Shown here: in pieces, positions 41,396 to 51,037 of the stretch
Layout of the letters: each line of letters begins with the position of its first letter
How positions within the stretch are numbered: the stretch's first letter is position 1
Assembly: GCF_024807845.1 (NCBI RefSeq)
Contig: NZ_JANUEQ010000008.1
Span: forward strand, 124,001-188,000
DNA: 64,000 nt
From: Klebsiella sp. BIGb0407
GTDB lineage: Bacteria > Pseudomonadota > Gammaproteobacteria > Enterobacterales > Enterobacteriaceae
Direction of reading: 5' to 3'
Position numbers and translations under genes: made by a program
Notes under the pieces: generated by a model
Database searches by the model: none
Told to the model about the DNA's origin: nothing
Seen by the model: only the letters and a program-made list of their open reading frames with translations

Positions 41396-42348
41396 TGCTG
41401 AATGATACCGGATTAATGGCAGGCGCGGCTTTTGATGCAACTTCACTCAATCGTCTGAAAACCAAAGCTGGTCAGGATCCTCAAGGAAACCTGAAAGAGG
41501 TTGCCCGGCAAGTTGAAGGCATGTTTGTTCAGATGATGCTGAAGAGTATGCGTGATGCCTTGCCGAAAGACGGCATCTTTAGCAGTGAATCCACGCGGAT
41601 GTATACCAGCATGTATGACCAGCAGATTGCCCAGCAACTCAGCGCAAAAGGGCTGGGCTTTGCGGATGTGCTGGTGAAACAAATGTCAGCGAGTAACGGG
41701 GAAGGGGCAGCCACTCCTGAAGTGGAAGCCACTGTTCCTATGCGCTTTGAACCACAACAGATGAGCAGTTATCAGAGCCAGTCGATGGCAAAAATTGTGC
41801 GTCAGGCCGTGCCCCGTCCGGCTCAGACCAGCATAGCATTAAGCGGCGATAGCCGTGACTTTCTGGCCCAGCTTTCTCTACCCGCCAAGCTGGCCAGTGA
41901 AGCCAGCGGCATACCCCATCACTTAATTCTTGCCCAGGCGGCGCTGGAATCCGGCTGGGGACAGCGGCAAATTCGTACTGAACAAGGTACCCCGAGTTTT
42001 AACCTGTTCGGTATTAAAGCCAGCGGAGACTGGCGCGGCAAAGTGACCGAGATAACCACCACAGAATTTGAAAACGGTGAATCGAAGAAGGTTAAAGCGC
42101 GTTTTCGGGTCTATGACTCCTATCTTGAGTCACTTTCTGATTATGTCAGTTTACTGACACGCAACCCGCGTTATACCGCGGTGGCGAATGCCAGCTCAGC
42201 CGAGCAAGGAGCACATGCCTTGCAGAAAGCCGGTTATGCGACAGATCCCGATTACGCCAAAAAGCTGACCGGTATGATTCAGCAACTAAGAGCGATGAAC
42301 GATAAGGTCGCTCAAGCTTACAGTACTGATTTATCGAATTTATTTTAA
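41395..42348 (+). CDS. flgJ: FlgJ, rod cap and peptidoglycan hydrolase
   Basis: A 317-aa bifunctional protein. The N-terminal rod-capping domain has QVEGMFVQMMLKSMRDALPK. The C-terminal glucosaminidase (GH73) domain from about residue 155 has the catalytic Glu in LAQAALESGWGQRQI. I start at the ATG overlapping the flgI stop; a TTG ten codons upstream is not needed. Confidence 0.96.
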   Translation: MLNDTGLMAGAAFDATSLNRLKTKAGQDPQGNLKEVARQVEGMFVQMMLKSMRDALPKDGIFSSESTRMYTSMYDQQIAQQLSAKGLGFADVLVKQMSASNGEGAATPEVEATVPMRFEPQQMSSYQSQSMAKIVRQAVPRPAQTSIALSGDSRDFLAQLSLPAKLASEASGIPHHLILAQAALESGWGQRQIRTEQGTPSFNLFGIKASGDWRGKVTEITTTEFENGESKKVKARFRVYDSYLESLSDYVSLLTRNPRYTAVANASSAEQGAHALQKAGYATDPDYAKKLTGMIQQLRAMNDKVAQAYSTDLSNLF

Positions 42349-42353
42349 ACCAT

Positions 42354-42380
42354 TCAAGAATGGCGACTCACTGCCGATAA
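42354..42380 (+). promoter_or_regulatory. sigma-28 (FliA) promoter of flgKL
   Basis: TCAA (42354-42357), a 15-nt spacer and a perfect GCCGATAA (42373-42380) fit the FliA promoter with one -35 mismatch. It lies 43 bp before the flgK ATG, and E. coli flgKL has a FliA promoter in the same place. Confidence 0.85.
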
Positions 42381-42422
42381 CTATCGACAGAACCTGTGAC
42401 ACTACGAAAGTAAGGAACTTTG

Positions 42423-44066
42423 ATGTCCAGTAGCTTAATTAATACTGCTATGAGTGGCCTGAATGCTGCTCAGGCAGCGCTGAATACCGTGAGTAACAAT
42501 ATTTCTAACTATAATGTTACAGGCTATACCCGTCAGAATACCGTTCTCGCCCAGGCGAACAGTACAATGATCAGTGGTGGCTATGTCGGTAACGGAGTCC
42601 AGGTCACGGGAGTACAGCGTGAATATGACTCTTTTATTACGAACCAACTGCGCGCTGCACAAACGCAGAGTGCCGGAATAAGTACGCAGTACCAGCAGAT
42701 GTCTAAAATTGACAATATTTTGTCAAGCACGACGAACTCACTGGCAACCAATATCCAGGATTTCTTTAAAAGTATTCAAACCTTAACCAGCAACGCAGAA
42801 GATCCGGCTGCCCGTCAGGCTCTACTGGGTAAGTCTGAGGGTCTGGTTAATCAGTTCAAGGTTAACGATCAATATTTGCGCGATCTTGATAAGCAGGTTA
42901 ATACCTCCCTGACGAGCAGTGTTGATCAAATCAATGCTTATACCAGTCAGATTGCGAACCTGAACGATCAGATTTCGCGTCTGAATACCGGTGTCCAGCC
43001 AAATGACCTACTCGATCAGCGTGACCAGTTGGTCACTAATCTGAATAAGGTTATCGGTGTTGAGGTCAGCATTCAGGATAGCGGAACCTATAATATTTCC
43101 ATTGCCAATGGTATTAGCCTGGTACAAGGCAGTTCCAGTTCTAAACTGGCAGCTGTAGGCTCCAGTGCGGATCCCTCCCGTTTGACGGTTGCCTATGTTG
43201 ACGCCAATGCGGGCAATATTGAGATCCCTGAAAACCAGATAACCAGTGGCTCAGTGGGCGGTTTGCTGAAGTTTCGTGCAGACGATTTGGATAATGCCCG
43301 TAACCGCCTGGGGCAGTTAGCTCAAGCTTTTGCTACCTCATTCAACGAACAGCATAGCAAGGGCTATGATGCGAATGGCGATGAAGGTACAGACTTTTTC
43401 ACCGTCGGCCCGGCAGCTGTGCTGAGTAACAGTAAGAATACATCCCAGACCGAACTTACCGCCAGCCGTAGCGACAGCTCTAAAGTTCAGGCCAGTGATT
43501 ATAAAGTCGAATATGACGGTAAAGCCTGGTCAGTCACACGGTTATCTGATAATGCAAAAATTGCCCCTGGTCAGGAAACCGTCGACGGAAAAGTCAGCCT
43601 CAACTTTGATGGCTTAAAGGTTGATGTTAGCGGAACGCCAGAAAAGAACGACAGTTTCACGATTAAACCGGTAACCAATGCGGTCGTCAATATGACCGTT
43701 GCGGTTAAAGATGAAAGTAAACTGGCTCTGGCTAATGAGCCAGATTCAGGAAGAAGTGATAACCGCAATGCTCAGGCATTGCTTGACTTGCAAAGTGCCA
43801 AGGTCGTGGGAGGCAACAAAAGCTTTAACGATGCTTACGCGAGTCTGATAAGCGATGTGGGTAATAAAACCGCGAGTCTGAAGGTTATCAATACCACCCA
43901 GAGCAATATCGTGACTCAGTTGAATACCCAGCAACAATCTATTTCCGGTGTCAGTCTCGATGAAGAGTACGGAAACTTGCAGCGTTTTCAGCAGTATTAC
44001 ATGGCGAATGCCCAAGTTTTAAAAACTGCATCGGCTTTGTTTGATGCCCTGCTGAATATTCGCTAA
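42423..44066 (+). CDS. flgK: FlgK, hook-filament junction protein 1
   Basis: A 547-aa protein, equal in length to E. coli FlgK, from the ATG after AAGGAACTTTG. N-terminal ALNTVSNNISNYNVTGYTRQ and C-terminal GVSLDEEYGNLQRFQQYYMA are FlgK signatures. It forms the first junction zone. Confidence 0.97.
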   Translation: MSSSLINTAMSGLNAAQAALNTVSNNISNYNVTGYTRQNTVLAQANSTMISGGYVGNGVQVTGVQREYDSFITNQLRAAQTQSAGISTQYQQMSKIDNILSSTTNSLATNIQDFFKSIQTLTSNAEDPAARQALLGKSEGLVNQFKVNDQYLRDLDKQVNTSLTSSVDQINAYTSQIANLNDQISRLNTGVQPNDLLDQRDQLVTNLNKVIGVEVSIQDSGTYNISIANGISLVQGSSSSKLAAVGSSADPSRLTVAYVDANAGNIEIPENQITSGSVGGLLKFRADDLDNARNRLGQLAQAFATSFNEQHSKGYDANGDEGTDFFTVGPAAVLSNSKNTSQTELTASRSDSSKVQASDYKVEYDGKAWSVTRLSDNAKIAPGQETVDGKVSLNFDGLKVDVSGTPEKNDSFTIKPVTNAVVNMTVAVKDESKLALANEPDSGRSDNRNAQALLDLQSAKVVGGNKSFNDAYASLISDVGNKTASLKVINTTQSNIVTQLNTQQQSISGVSLDEEYGNLQRFQQYYMANAQVLKTASALFDALLNIR

Positions 44067-44079
44067 CAGGAGCCTACCG

Positions 44080-45030
44080 ATGCGTATCAGTACTCAAATG
44101 ATGTATGACCAGAATATGCGCGGCGTGACAAATGCGCAAAGTTCATGGCTGGCCTCAGGTGAACAGCTGGCAAGTGGCAGCCGTATCAATCGTCCGTCTG
44201 ATGATCCGATTGCCGCTTCACAAGCCGTCGTTCTCTCTCAGGGACAGGTACAAAATAGCCAGTATCAGCTGGCACGTACTTTTGCCACCCAAAAAGCGTC
44301 GCTGGAAGAGAACGTGCTGACGCAAGTGATAAATACCGTGATCAGTGCTCAGGGCAAGGTCGTGAATGCCAACAACGCGTCACTCAGTGACAGTGACCGG
44401 GCATCCCTGGCAACCGATCTGGAAGGGATGCGTAACCAGATCCTGAACCTTGCTAATAGTACTGATGGTAATGGGCGTTATATTTTTGCAGGTTATAAAA
44501 CAGAACAGGCGCCTTTTGAAGACAAGGCTACGGGCGTGGTTTATCGCGGCGGAGACTTAGCAGTGACTCAGCAAGTTGATAGCGCCCGAAGCATGATCAT
44601 TGGTCATCCCGGTAGCCAGATTTTTAATGCTATTTCAACCTATGCCAAGCCTGAACCGGATGGCAGCACAAGCGAAACCAACTTGTTTGAAATGTTTGAT
44701 TCAGCCATTGCAGCACTTAAGAAACCGCTGGATAGTCTGACAGATAGCGAACTGGATGCGGTGAATAAAACCAGCCGTGGCCTGAGCAACGCATTGGATA
44801 ACATCCTGACCGTTCGCGCCGAAGTAGGTACTCAGCTGGCAGAACTGACCAAACTGGATGAACTGGGTAGCGAACGTGCGTTGGGACAGCAAATGCAGAT
44901 GAAAGAGCTGACAGGCGTTGACTGGAGTGCCGCTATTTCTGACTATCTGATGCAAAAAGATGCCTTACAGGCTTCCTATAAAGCCTTCAGTGATATGCAA
45001 GGCATGTCACTGTTCCAGATGAATCGTTAA
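44080..45030 (+). CDS. flgL: FlgL, hook-filament junction protein 3
   Basis: A 316-aa flagellin-like protein: MRISTQMMYDQNMRGVTNAQ, SGSRINRPSDDPIAASQAVV near the start and a C-terminal helix (QASYKAFSDMQGMSLFQMNR). It follows flgK by 13 nt and ends at a strong terminator. Confidence 0.97.
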   Translation: MRISTQMMYDQNMRGVTNAQSSWLASGEQLASGSRINRPSDDPIAASQAVVLSQGQVQNSQYQLARTFATQKASLEENVLTQVINTVISAQGKVVNANNASLSDSDRASLATDLEGMRNQILNLANSTDGNGRYIFAGYKTEQAPFEDKATGVVYRGGDLAVTQQVDSARSMIIGHPGSQIFNAISTYAKPEPDGSTSETNLFEMFDSAIAALKKPLDSLTDSELDAVNKTSRGLSNALDNILTVRAEVGTQLAELTKLDELGSERALGQQMQMKELTGVDWSAAISDYLMQKDALQASYKAFSDMQGMSLFQMNR

Positions 45031-45070
45031 ATTTTCGAAATTCAGTACACCTTAATTTGGGTTGTACTCA

Positions 45071-45107
45071 AAGCCTGCTTCTTCACCCGGAAGCGGGCTT
45101 TTTTTTT
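45071..45107 (+). terminator. terminator of flgKL
   Basis: AAGCCTGCTTC (45071-45081) pairs with GAAGCGGGCTT (45090-45100), with one G-U pair, and is followed by seven or more T. Confidence 0.92.
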
Positions 45108-45169
45108 GAGTTCATTGTATCTTAGTTATTTCTCAGAAAATGACAGTTTGCGCTTAAAAGGGATTACAT

Positions 45170-45559
45170 GTGAGCCTTGAGGATAATACACAATCAAATC
45201 GTCCTAAAGGAAAGTGGTGGCTGGCAGGGAAAACGCCAGACTATCGTTTTACGCTGGCAAACGAACGCACATTTTTGGCCTGGATCCGTACTGCCCTGGC
45301 ATTAATGGCAGGCGCTGTGGGAATAGAGCAGTTCTCACCCAAGTTTTCCTCAGCCGGGCTGCGTATTACCATTGCTTTAACCCTGCTGTGTGCAGCTGCA
45401 AGCATAGGTTTTATCGCCTGGCGACGCTGGCGATCCAATGAATATGCCATGCGTCTTGAACGCGATTTACCCTATACCCGTATCCTGCTGGTGCTGGCCC
45501 TGTTTATGGTTATTTTAGCCTCTCTGCTGGGGGTGTTACTCTGGCAGGCGCAATCGTGA
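45170..45559 (+). CDS. DUF202 membrane protein (YidH-like)
   Basis: A 129-aa protein starting at GTG with AAGGG 8 nt upstream. The DUF202 signature PDYRFTLANERTFLAWIRTA is followed by three membrane helices. It resembles E. coli YidH. Function unknown. It overlaps the next gene by 4 nt (GTGA), so the two are a coupled pair as yidH-yidG are. The pair is not found between flgL and rne in E. coli. Confidence 0.88.
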   Translation: MSLEDNTQSNRPKGKWWLAGKTPDYRFTLANERTFLAWIRTALALMAGAVGIEQFSPKFSSAGLRITIALTLLCAAASIGFIAWRRWRSNEYAMRLERDLPYTRILLVLALFMVILASLLGVLLWQAQS

Positions 45560-45819
45560 ATGTTCGCGATCCTGGGTTACAGCGGGAGCGTACTATATTA
45601 GCGTGGCGACGTACCGGCTGGTCGATGTTAATGCCGGGATTGCTTTGTCTGCGTGGCTGGTACTACCAGGATAATCTGTTTTATCTGATGGCGGGTCTGT
45701 TATTGCTGGGCAGTGCCCTGGCTATATTATGTGGTCAGGCGCGGGGTAAACATCTTCTGCTCTCATTGATTGTCATCATAACGAGTTTGCTTTTAGTATT
45801 TATGATACTGACACCATAG
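45556..45819 (+). CDS. DUF202 membrane protein (YidG-like)
   Basis: An 87-aa protein starting at the GTG overlapping the preceding stop. PGLQRERTILAWRRTGWSML is the DUF202 signature, then two or three membrane helices. It is shorter than E. coli YidG. It probably works together with the preceding YidH-like protein; function unknown. Confidence 0.85.
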   Translation: MNVRDPGLQRERTILAWRRTGWSMLMPGLLCLRGWYYQDNLFYLMAGLLLLGSALAILCGQARGKHLLLSLIVIITSLLLVFMILTP

Positions 45820-45848
45820 ACTGGAAACTTCTGTGTAGTGAAGGACTT

Positions 45849-45883
45849 CTGACAGATATCCGAATAAATCAGATACCTGTCAG
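45849..45883. terminator. hairpin between the DUF202 pair and the GH28 gene
   Basis: CTGACAGATATC (45849-45860) pairs with GATACCTGTCAG (45872-45883) with one mismatch, between convergent stops. Confidence 0.55.
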
Positions 45884-45899
45884 TAAAGATTGTTACCAC

Positions 45900-47282
45900 C
45901 TAGTCGGTAATAATAGCCCCGGCATCTTTTTGAATAACCGGTCCTTCTTTAACGGTCACATTCAGTCCCTTAGTTTCCAGCTCAGCATTACGTACACGAA
46001 TGCCGCGATCGGCCTCAATGTTGACATTAGTGAAGTGGAAACCACTCAGCGGGGCTTCCGGAGTACCGATAATATAGGCCGCAGCTCGACTTTTACCGGT
46101 TGAAGTTAAGTTCTCAACGGTGATATTGCTAAAGTGTGGCGTTTTATATTTATCGAAAGGTTGCTTCGGATCGCTATCCGGCGGATAAATCTGTTCGCCC
46201 ATCGTAAATCCACCTGCTTTGAGCAACTCGTCGACTTCAGCCTGAACAATCGGCGCTGCTTTATAGTAGGCAGAGAAGACCAGAGGGATCTCGACATCCT
46301 TCATAGTGGTATTGCGGTAAACAATATTTTTCACTTCCCCGCCTTTTCCGCGAGGGCTTTTGATACGAATACCGTACATGGATCCTTCAAAGGTATTGTT
46401 TTCTACCAGGACATTATTTACACCACCGGCACTTTCGCTACCGATAGAGATCCCGCGACCCTGCTTGAGAGTGTTGTTGGCGATATAAATATTATCAACC
46501 ACACCGTCAGGGAATCTGCTGTCCGGTTTCTCAGCTTTGATAGCAATATGATCGTCATTGCAGTCGATATAGTTATTAGTAATTCGAATATTCTGACTAT
46601 CAATAGGGTCAATAGCATCGGTATTAGGTGCATGCCATGGGGATAAGATACGTGTACCGTTAATATCGACATCATGTGAATAACGCGTCACGATATGAAA
46701 ACTCGGAGAATGCGTCAGGGTGATGCCATCAATCAGAACGTTATTGGCATTTTTAACATAAACCAGACGCGGGCGATCGGTTCCGCCTTTCTTGCCTGTT
46801 GCACGAATATTTTCACGCCAGCGCTCCCACCATACGGCTCCCTGGCCATCAATGGTTCCTTCGCCGATAATCGCTACATTGTTCGCATCGGCAATACTGA
46901 TAAAGGGCAGCCATTTATTTTCTGCTTCAGCATACTTGGTCTGGTCATTGGCTCGATAGGCATCAATTTCGGTGGAGGCTACCAGCGTTGCGTTTTTCTC
47001 CAGTTTTAACTGAATATTACTTTTCAGAAAAATAGGATTGGTTAAGTAGTTCCCCTCAGGAACCAGTACTGTACCTCCGCCAGCTACCGCACAATCATCA
47101 ATCGCTTTCTGGATAGCCTCAGTATTTAAGGCTATCTGTAAACGATGGCCTTCAGCACCGTATTCGGTAATGTCACAGATTTTGTCCGGGAATTTTACAT
47201 CACTGGCAGCAAAGGCTTGGGAGACGGAAAGTGCGCCAAGAACACATAAGGCAATAAGGGACAGAGAACGACGGTTATTCAT
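45900..47282 (-). CDS. secreted GH28 polygalacturonase-like enzyme
   Basis: A 460-aa right-handed beta-helix protein with a signal peptide (LIALCVLGALSVSQAFA). GH28 motifs in order are N220-T221-D222, D243-D244 and R306-I307-K308. The motif that is usually G-H-G reads G275-R276-G277 (GRGISIGSES), so the conserved His is replaced. The family cleaves galacturonan or rhamnogalacturonan. AAGGAG precedes the ATG. A palindromic operator overlaps its leader. Substrate and activity are uncertain because of the His replacement. Absent from this place in E. coli. Confidence 0.88.
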   Translation of the reverse strand: MNNRRSLSLIALCVLGALSVSQAFAASDVKFPDKICDITEYGAEGHRLQIALNTEAIQKAIDDCAVAGGGTVLVPEGNYLTNPIFLKSNIQLKLEKNATLVASTEIDAYRANDQTKYAEAENKWLPFISIADANNVAIIGEGTIDGQGAVWWERWRENIRATGKKGGTDRPRLVYVKNANNVLIDGITLTHSPSFHIVTRYSHDVDINGTRILSPWHAPNTDAIDPIDSQNIRITNNYIDCNDDHIAIKAEKPDSRFPDGVVDNIYIANNTLKQGRGISIGSESAGGVNNVLVENNTFEGSMYGIRIKSPRGKGGEVKNIVYRNTTMKDVEIPLVFSAYYKAAPIVQAEVDELLKAGGFTMGEQIYPPDSDPKQPFDKYKTPHFSNITVENLTSTGKSRAAAYIIGTPEAPLSGFHFTNVNIEADRGIRVRNAELETKGLNVTVKEGPVIQKDAGAIITD

Positions 47283-47291
47283 ATCAGCTCC

Positions 47292-47316
47292 TTTATTAAA
47301 ACCATGTTTTAATAAA
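47292..47316 (-). promoter_or_regulatory. 25-bp palindromic operator of the GH28 gene
   Basis: An 11-bp arm (TTTATTAAAAC, 47292-47302), a CAT centre and the exact complementary arm (47306-47316) lie 10-34 nt upstream of the GH28 start codon. The core TAAAAC-N3-GTTTTA is like the KdgR operator (GAAAC-N3-GTTTC), which controls pectin genes in enterics. Assignment to KdgR is inference. Confidence 0.6.
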
Positions 47317-47437
47317 AATACACCATCATTTCTTTTTGTGCCGATATGAAGATCACTTTTTTACTACAACGTCATAATTTACTGATTATGTTCCTGAACA
47401 TGCTACCGGTATTCCGAGGATATATTTTTCTTTAGCG

Positions 47438-47472
47438 ATAAAAAAAGCCGGTCAATGAAAATTGACCGGCTT
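47438..47472 (-). terminator. terminator of rne
   Basis: AAGCCGGTCAAT (47445-47456) is the exact complement of 47461-47472, with a 4-nt loop. On the minus strand it is followed by a run of T. It lies 20 nt after the rne stop. Confidence 0.93.
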
Positions 47473-47491
47473 GTTCAACTAAGGGTAAAGA

Positions 47492-50400
47492 TTAGTCGAC
47501 GCTTTGAGGACGTGTTGCCGGGGCAGTAGCCTGATGCGAAGCACTGTGACCACCCGCAGAGCCTTTACCTGTAAAGGCAAATTCAGGACGAACCCAGTCA
47601 CTGTGGCTTGCTGCTTCTGGCGTATAAGCCGGAGCAGGGGCACGTGTCATCGGCGCAGTGGCATGGTGAGCAGACACCACAACGACTGTGCTTTCAGGCA
47701 GGCTTTCTACCACAGTGGGTTCAGCTGATACGGCTTCAGGCTGTACCTGTGCCTCGACGGGTACCGGACGTGTCGCAGGCGCAACCGCAACAACGCGCTC
47801 AATCACTGGAGCTTGCGCGGGTTCAGCCGCTTTTACAGCTTGCTCTTCCGCTACCGGTGACTCAACAACCACAGAATGTTCAGCTTCTTTGGCTGGGGCA
47901 GTCGCTTCCACAGTGGCAACCACTTCAGCAGGTACAGCCGCTTCGGATGTAGCAACCACTTTAGCCGGTGCAGTTGCTTCCACAGTGGCAACCACTTCAG
48001 CAGGTACAGCCGCTTCGGATGTAGCAACCACTTTAGCCGGTGCAGTCGCAACGACTTCAGCAGGTGTAGCCACTTCGACAGGAGCAACCTCTTTAGCAGG
48101 TGTAGCCGCTTCAACAGGAGCAACCTCTTTAGCAGGTACAGCGGCTTCGGCAGTGGCAACGACTTTAGCAGGCACAGCGGCTTCAGCAGTGGCAACGACT
48201 TTAGCAGGCACAGCGGCTTCGGCAGTGGCAACGACTTTAGCAGGCACCACGGCTTCAACAGGAGCAACCTCTTCGGCTGGCGCAGCGGCTTCAACAGGTG
48301 CCGTCACTTCGGCAGGTACAACCGCTTCCACAGGGATGGCTGCCTGAGTTTGTGCTGTTTCTTGCTCGTCGACCGGTGCAACTACTGATTCAACCACTTC
48401 AGTTACCACTGCAGGCAAGGCTTCCTGAGCCTGTAGCGCAGCATTATCCTGATAGTCATTAACACGCGCTACCGGATAGTGGATAAACACTTTACCTGAT
48501 GCCAGTTCCGGAGAGGCACAAGCCACAGCCAGAGGCATAGGTGAAACGTTTGGATAACGCTCGTCACGATAGCGACGACGGCGCTGACCACTCACACGCA
48601 GATGACGCGGCGAACGACGTGAACGACGAGGCATGCCGTTGTTATCACGATTATCCGTGTTCTCTTCTGTCGCTTCAGCAACGACAGGTGCAGGGGTATT
48701 CACGGCTACAGGAAGCGCAACAGGAGTTTCAGCAACGACAGGTTCGGCAACAGCATCTGCCACCGGCGTTTCAGCTGAATCAAAACGAACTTTCTGAGTC
48801 AGTTGACGTGGTTTACGACGTTCAACCACCACTTGAGGACGAGAATCGTCCTCAGTTTCGACCTCAACCACTTCCTCTTCGCGTTGCAGAACCTTAACTT
48901 CTTGCTGTGCCTGACGTTTATCATCGGAACGACGACGATTTCTGTCATTACGGCGAGGCGTCTGCTCGTCACGCGTTTTTTGTTCTTTTTCAGTATTTTC
49001 CGTTACCGGCTCACGAACATCCAGCGCTTCACTATTTTGCTGAGCATTAGGACGACGATTACGGCGATTATCTTCACGATTTTCGCGTGGCTCACGATTC
49101 TCACGTGGTTCACGTGTCTCAGTACGATTTTCGCTGCTACCTTCACGGGTTCGGTTATTACGCTCACCGCGGTCACGACGGTTGTTAGGACGGCGTGTAT
49201 TACGGCGTTCGTTACGTGGCTCGCGTGAGGCTGCTGGTTTATCCTCTGCAACTTCTTCTTTCTCGACTGTCGTTTCGTTGTCGGAAGAGAAGAGATTTTT
49301 CAGAGCACGTAAGAAGCGGGTGACTAAACCGGGTTGCGCATCTGCTGCTGGTGTTACAGCGGTTTCTACGACAGCAGGTTTTACAGCTGCAGCTTGAGTC
49401 TCTGCCGGAACCGGAGGCATCGGAGGAACCTCTGGCATAACAAAAGTCGCCAGAGCAGGTTGCTCAGGACGTTTGCGCTCGGCGTACTCTTCTTCAGATG
49501 GCATTGCCATCTCTTCTTCATGCAGTTTTGGCAGCATGTAGCTCAGAGTCTGAGTCTCTTCACCTTTACGAACTCGCAGAACTGAGTAGTGTGGCGTCTG
49601 CATCTGATCGTTTGGCACGATAATAGCGCGAACTCCGCCTTGACGCTTCTCAATGGCGTTAACCGCTTCGCGTTTTTCGTTTAACAGATAAGAAGCGATA
49701 GGCACCGGAACGATAGCATGTACTTCTTTGGTGTTCTCTTTCAGAGCCTCTTCTTCTATCAGACGCAGAATAGACAGAGACAGAGATTCGTTATCACGAA
49801 TGGTACCAGTGCCGCTACAACGCGGGCACACATGGTGGCTTGACTCACCCAGCGACGGGCTAAGGCGTTGACGTGACATTTCCAGCAGGCCAAACCGTGA
49901 TATATGGCTTATCTGGATACGCGCTCTGTCCTGGCGCACTGCTTCACGAAGACGGTTTTCTACCGCACGCTGATGGCGTACTGGCGTCATATCAATGAAG
50001 TCGATAACAATCAGGCCACCAAGGTCACGTAAGCGTAACTGGCGAGCAATTTCATCAGATGCTTCAAGGTTGGTGTTAAAGGCTGTTTCTTCGATATCAC
50101 CACCACGCGTGGCGCGGGCGGAGTTGATATCAATGGCAGTCAGCGCTTCTGTGGTATCGATAACGATTGAGCCACCGGACGGCAAGCGTACTTCACGCTG
50201 GAACGCAGATTCAATCTGAGACTCAATCTGATAATGACTGAACAGCGGGATCTCACCGGTGTAGAGTTTAATTTTGCTACTGAAATCAGGGCGGCCGAGC
50301 GCAGCAATATGCTGGCGTGCCAGCTCAAGCACTTTCGGGTTATCAATGAGGATTTCACCGATATCTTGACGCAGATAGTCACGGAACGCCCGTACAATGA

Positions 50401-51037
50401 CGTTACTTTCCTGATGGATCAGGAAAGGAGCAGGACGGCTTTCTGCTGCCTTCTGAATGGCTTCCCAGTGTTTTAAACGGAAACTTAAGTCCCACTGCAG
50501 AGCTTCAGCTGATTTGCCGACACCTGCTGTACGAACGATCAGACCCATGCCATCCGGTAATTCAAGAGAAGACAACGCTTCTTTCAGTTCAGTACGGTCA
50601 TCACCCTCGATACGACGGGAAATGCCGCCAGCACGTGGGTTATTTGGCATCAGTACCAGATAGCTACCCGCAAGACTAATAAAAGTCGTCAGAGCTGCAC
50701 CTTTGTTGCCACGTTCTTCTTTGTCTATCTGAACGATAACTTCCTGACCTTCACGCAGCACATCTTTGATATTAGGACGGCCATGTGAGGAATAGCTGGC
50801 AGGGAAATATTCGCGGGCGATTTCTTTCAGGGGAAGGAATCCGTGTCTTTCTGCGCCGTAATCAACAAATGCCGCTTCAAGACTAGGTTCAATACGGGTA
50901 ATTTTTCCTTTATAGATGTTCGCTTTTTTCTGTTCGTGTCCCGGGCTTTCAATGTCCAAGTCATACAGACGTTGCCCATCTACAAGGGCGACACGCAACT
51001 CTTCTTGCTGAGTTGCGTTAATTAGCATTCTTTTCAT
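47492..51037 (-). CDS. rne: RNase E
   Basis: A 1181-aa endoribonuclease, about 120 residues longer than the E. coli enzyme. The catalytic half has the S1 domain (residues ~35-125, [20 protein letters not shown]), the DNase I-like active site ([31 protein letters not shown]) and the Zn-link CPRCSGTGT. The C-terminal half is disordered: Arg-rich RNA-binding segments ([19 protein letters not shown]), then an Ala/Val/Pro/Glu repeat region, then the conserved tail [20 protein letters not shown], which corresponds to the PNPase-binding end in E. coli. It organises the RNA degradosome at the inner membrane. Confidence 0.97.
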   Translation of the reverse strand: MKRMLINATQQEELRVALVDGQRLYDLDIESPGHEQKKANIYKGKITRIEPSLEAAFVDYGAERHGFLPLKEIAREYFPASYSSHGRPNIKDVLREGQEVIVQIDKEERGNKGAALTTFISLAGSYLVLMPNNPRAGGISRRIEGDDRTELKEALSSLELPDGMGLIVRTAGVGKSAEALQWDLSFRLKHWEAIQKAAESRPAPFLIHQESNVIVRAFRDYLRQDIGEILIDNPKVLELARQHIAALGRPDFSSKIKLYTGEIPLFSHYQIESQIESAFQREVRLPSGGSIVIDTTEALTAIDINSARATRGGDIEETAFNTNLEASDEIARQLRLRDLGGLIVIDFIDMTPVRHQRAVENRLREAVRQDRARIQISHISRFGLLEMSRQRLSPSLGESSHHVCPRCSGTGTIRDNESLSLSILRLIEEEALKENTKEVHAIVPVPIASYLLNEKREAVNAIEKRQGGVRAIIVPNDQMQTPHYSVLRVRKGEETQTLSYMLPKLHEEEMAMPSEEEYAERKRPEQPALATFVMPEVPPMPPVPAETQAAAVKPAVVETAVTPAADAQPGLVTRFLRALKNLFSSDNETTVEKEEVAEDKPAASREPRNERRNTRRPNNRRDRGERNNRTREGSSENRTETREPRENREPRENREDNRRNRRPNAQQNSEALDVREPVTENTEKEQKTRDEQTPRRNDRNRRRSDDKRQAQQEVKVLQREEEVVEVETEDDSRPQVVVERRKPRQLTQKVRFDSAETPVADAVAEPVVAETPVALPVAVNTPAPVVAEATEENTDNRDNNGMPRRSRRSPRHLRVSGQRRRRYRDERYPNVSPMPLAVACASPELASGKVFIHYPVARVNDYQDNAALQAQEALPAVVTEVVESVVAPVDEQETAQTQAAIPVEAVVPAEVTAPVEAAAPAEEVAPVEAVVPAKVVATAEAAVPAKVVATAEAAVPAKVVATAEAAVPAKEVAPVEAATPAKEVAPVEVATPAEVVATAPAKVVATSEAAVPAEVVATVEATAPAKVVATSEAAVPAEVVATVEATAPAKEAEHSVVVESPVAEEQAVKAAEPAQAPVIERVVAVAPATRPVPVEAQVQPEAVSAEPTVVESLPESTVVVVSAHHATAPMTRAPAPAYTPEAASHSDWVRPEFAFTGKGSAGGHSASHQATAPATRPQSVD
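47904..48252 (-). repeat. tandem repeats within rne
   Basis: Two copies of a 72-bp unit (47904-47975, 47976-48047) are almost identical. Three copies of a 36-bp unit (48145-48180, 48181-48216, 48217-48252) differ by a few bases. They encode 24- and 12-residue periods such as [12 protein letters not shown]. All are multiples of 36 bp, so copy change keeps the frame. Confidence 0.9.

Noticed and set aside
47892..48260. CRISPR-like regularly spaced repeats
   Set aside because: The units are contiguous coding repeats of 36 or 72 bp in the rne frame, with no unique spacers.
47688..48347. 219-codon plus frame of Ala/Thr/Ser-rich sequence inside rne
   Set aside because: It is the antisense of the rne repeat region; the repeats keep several frames open.
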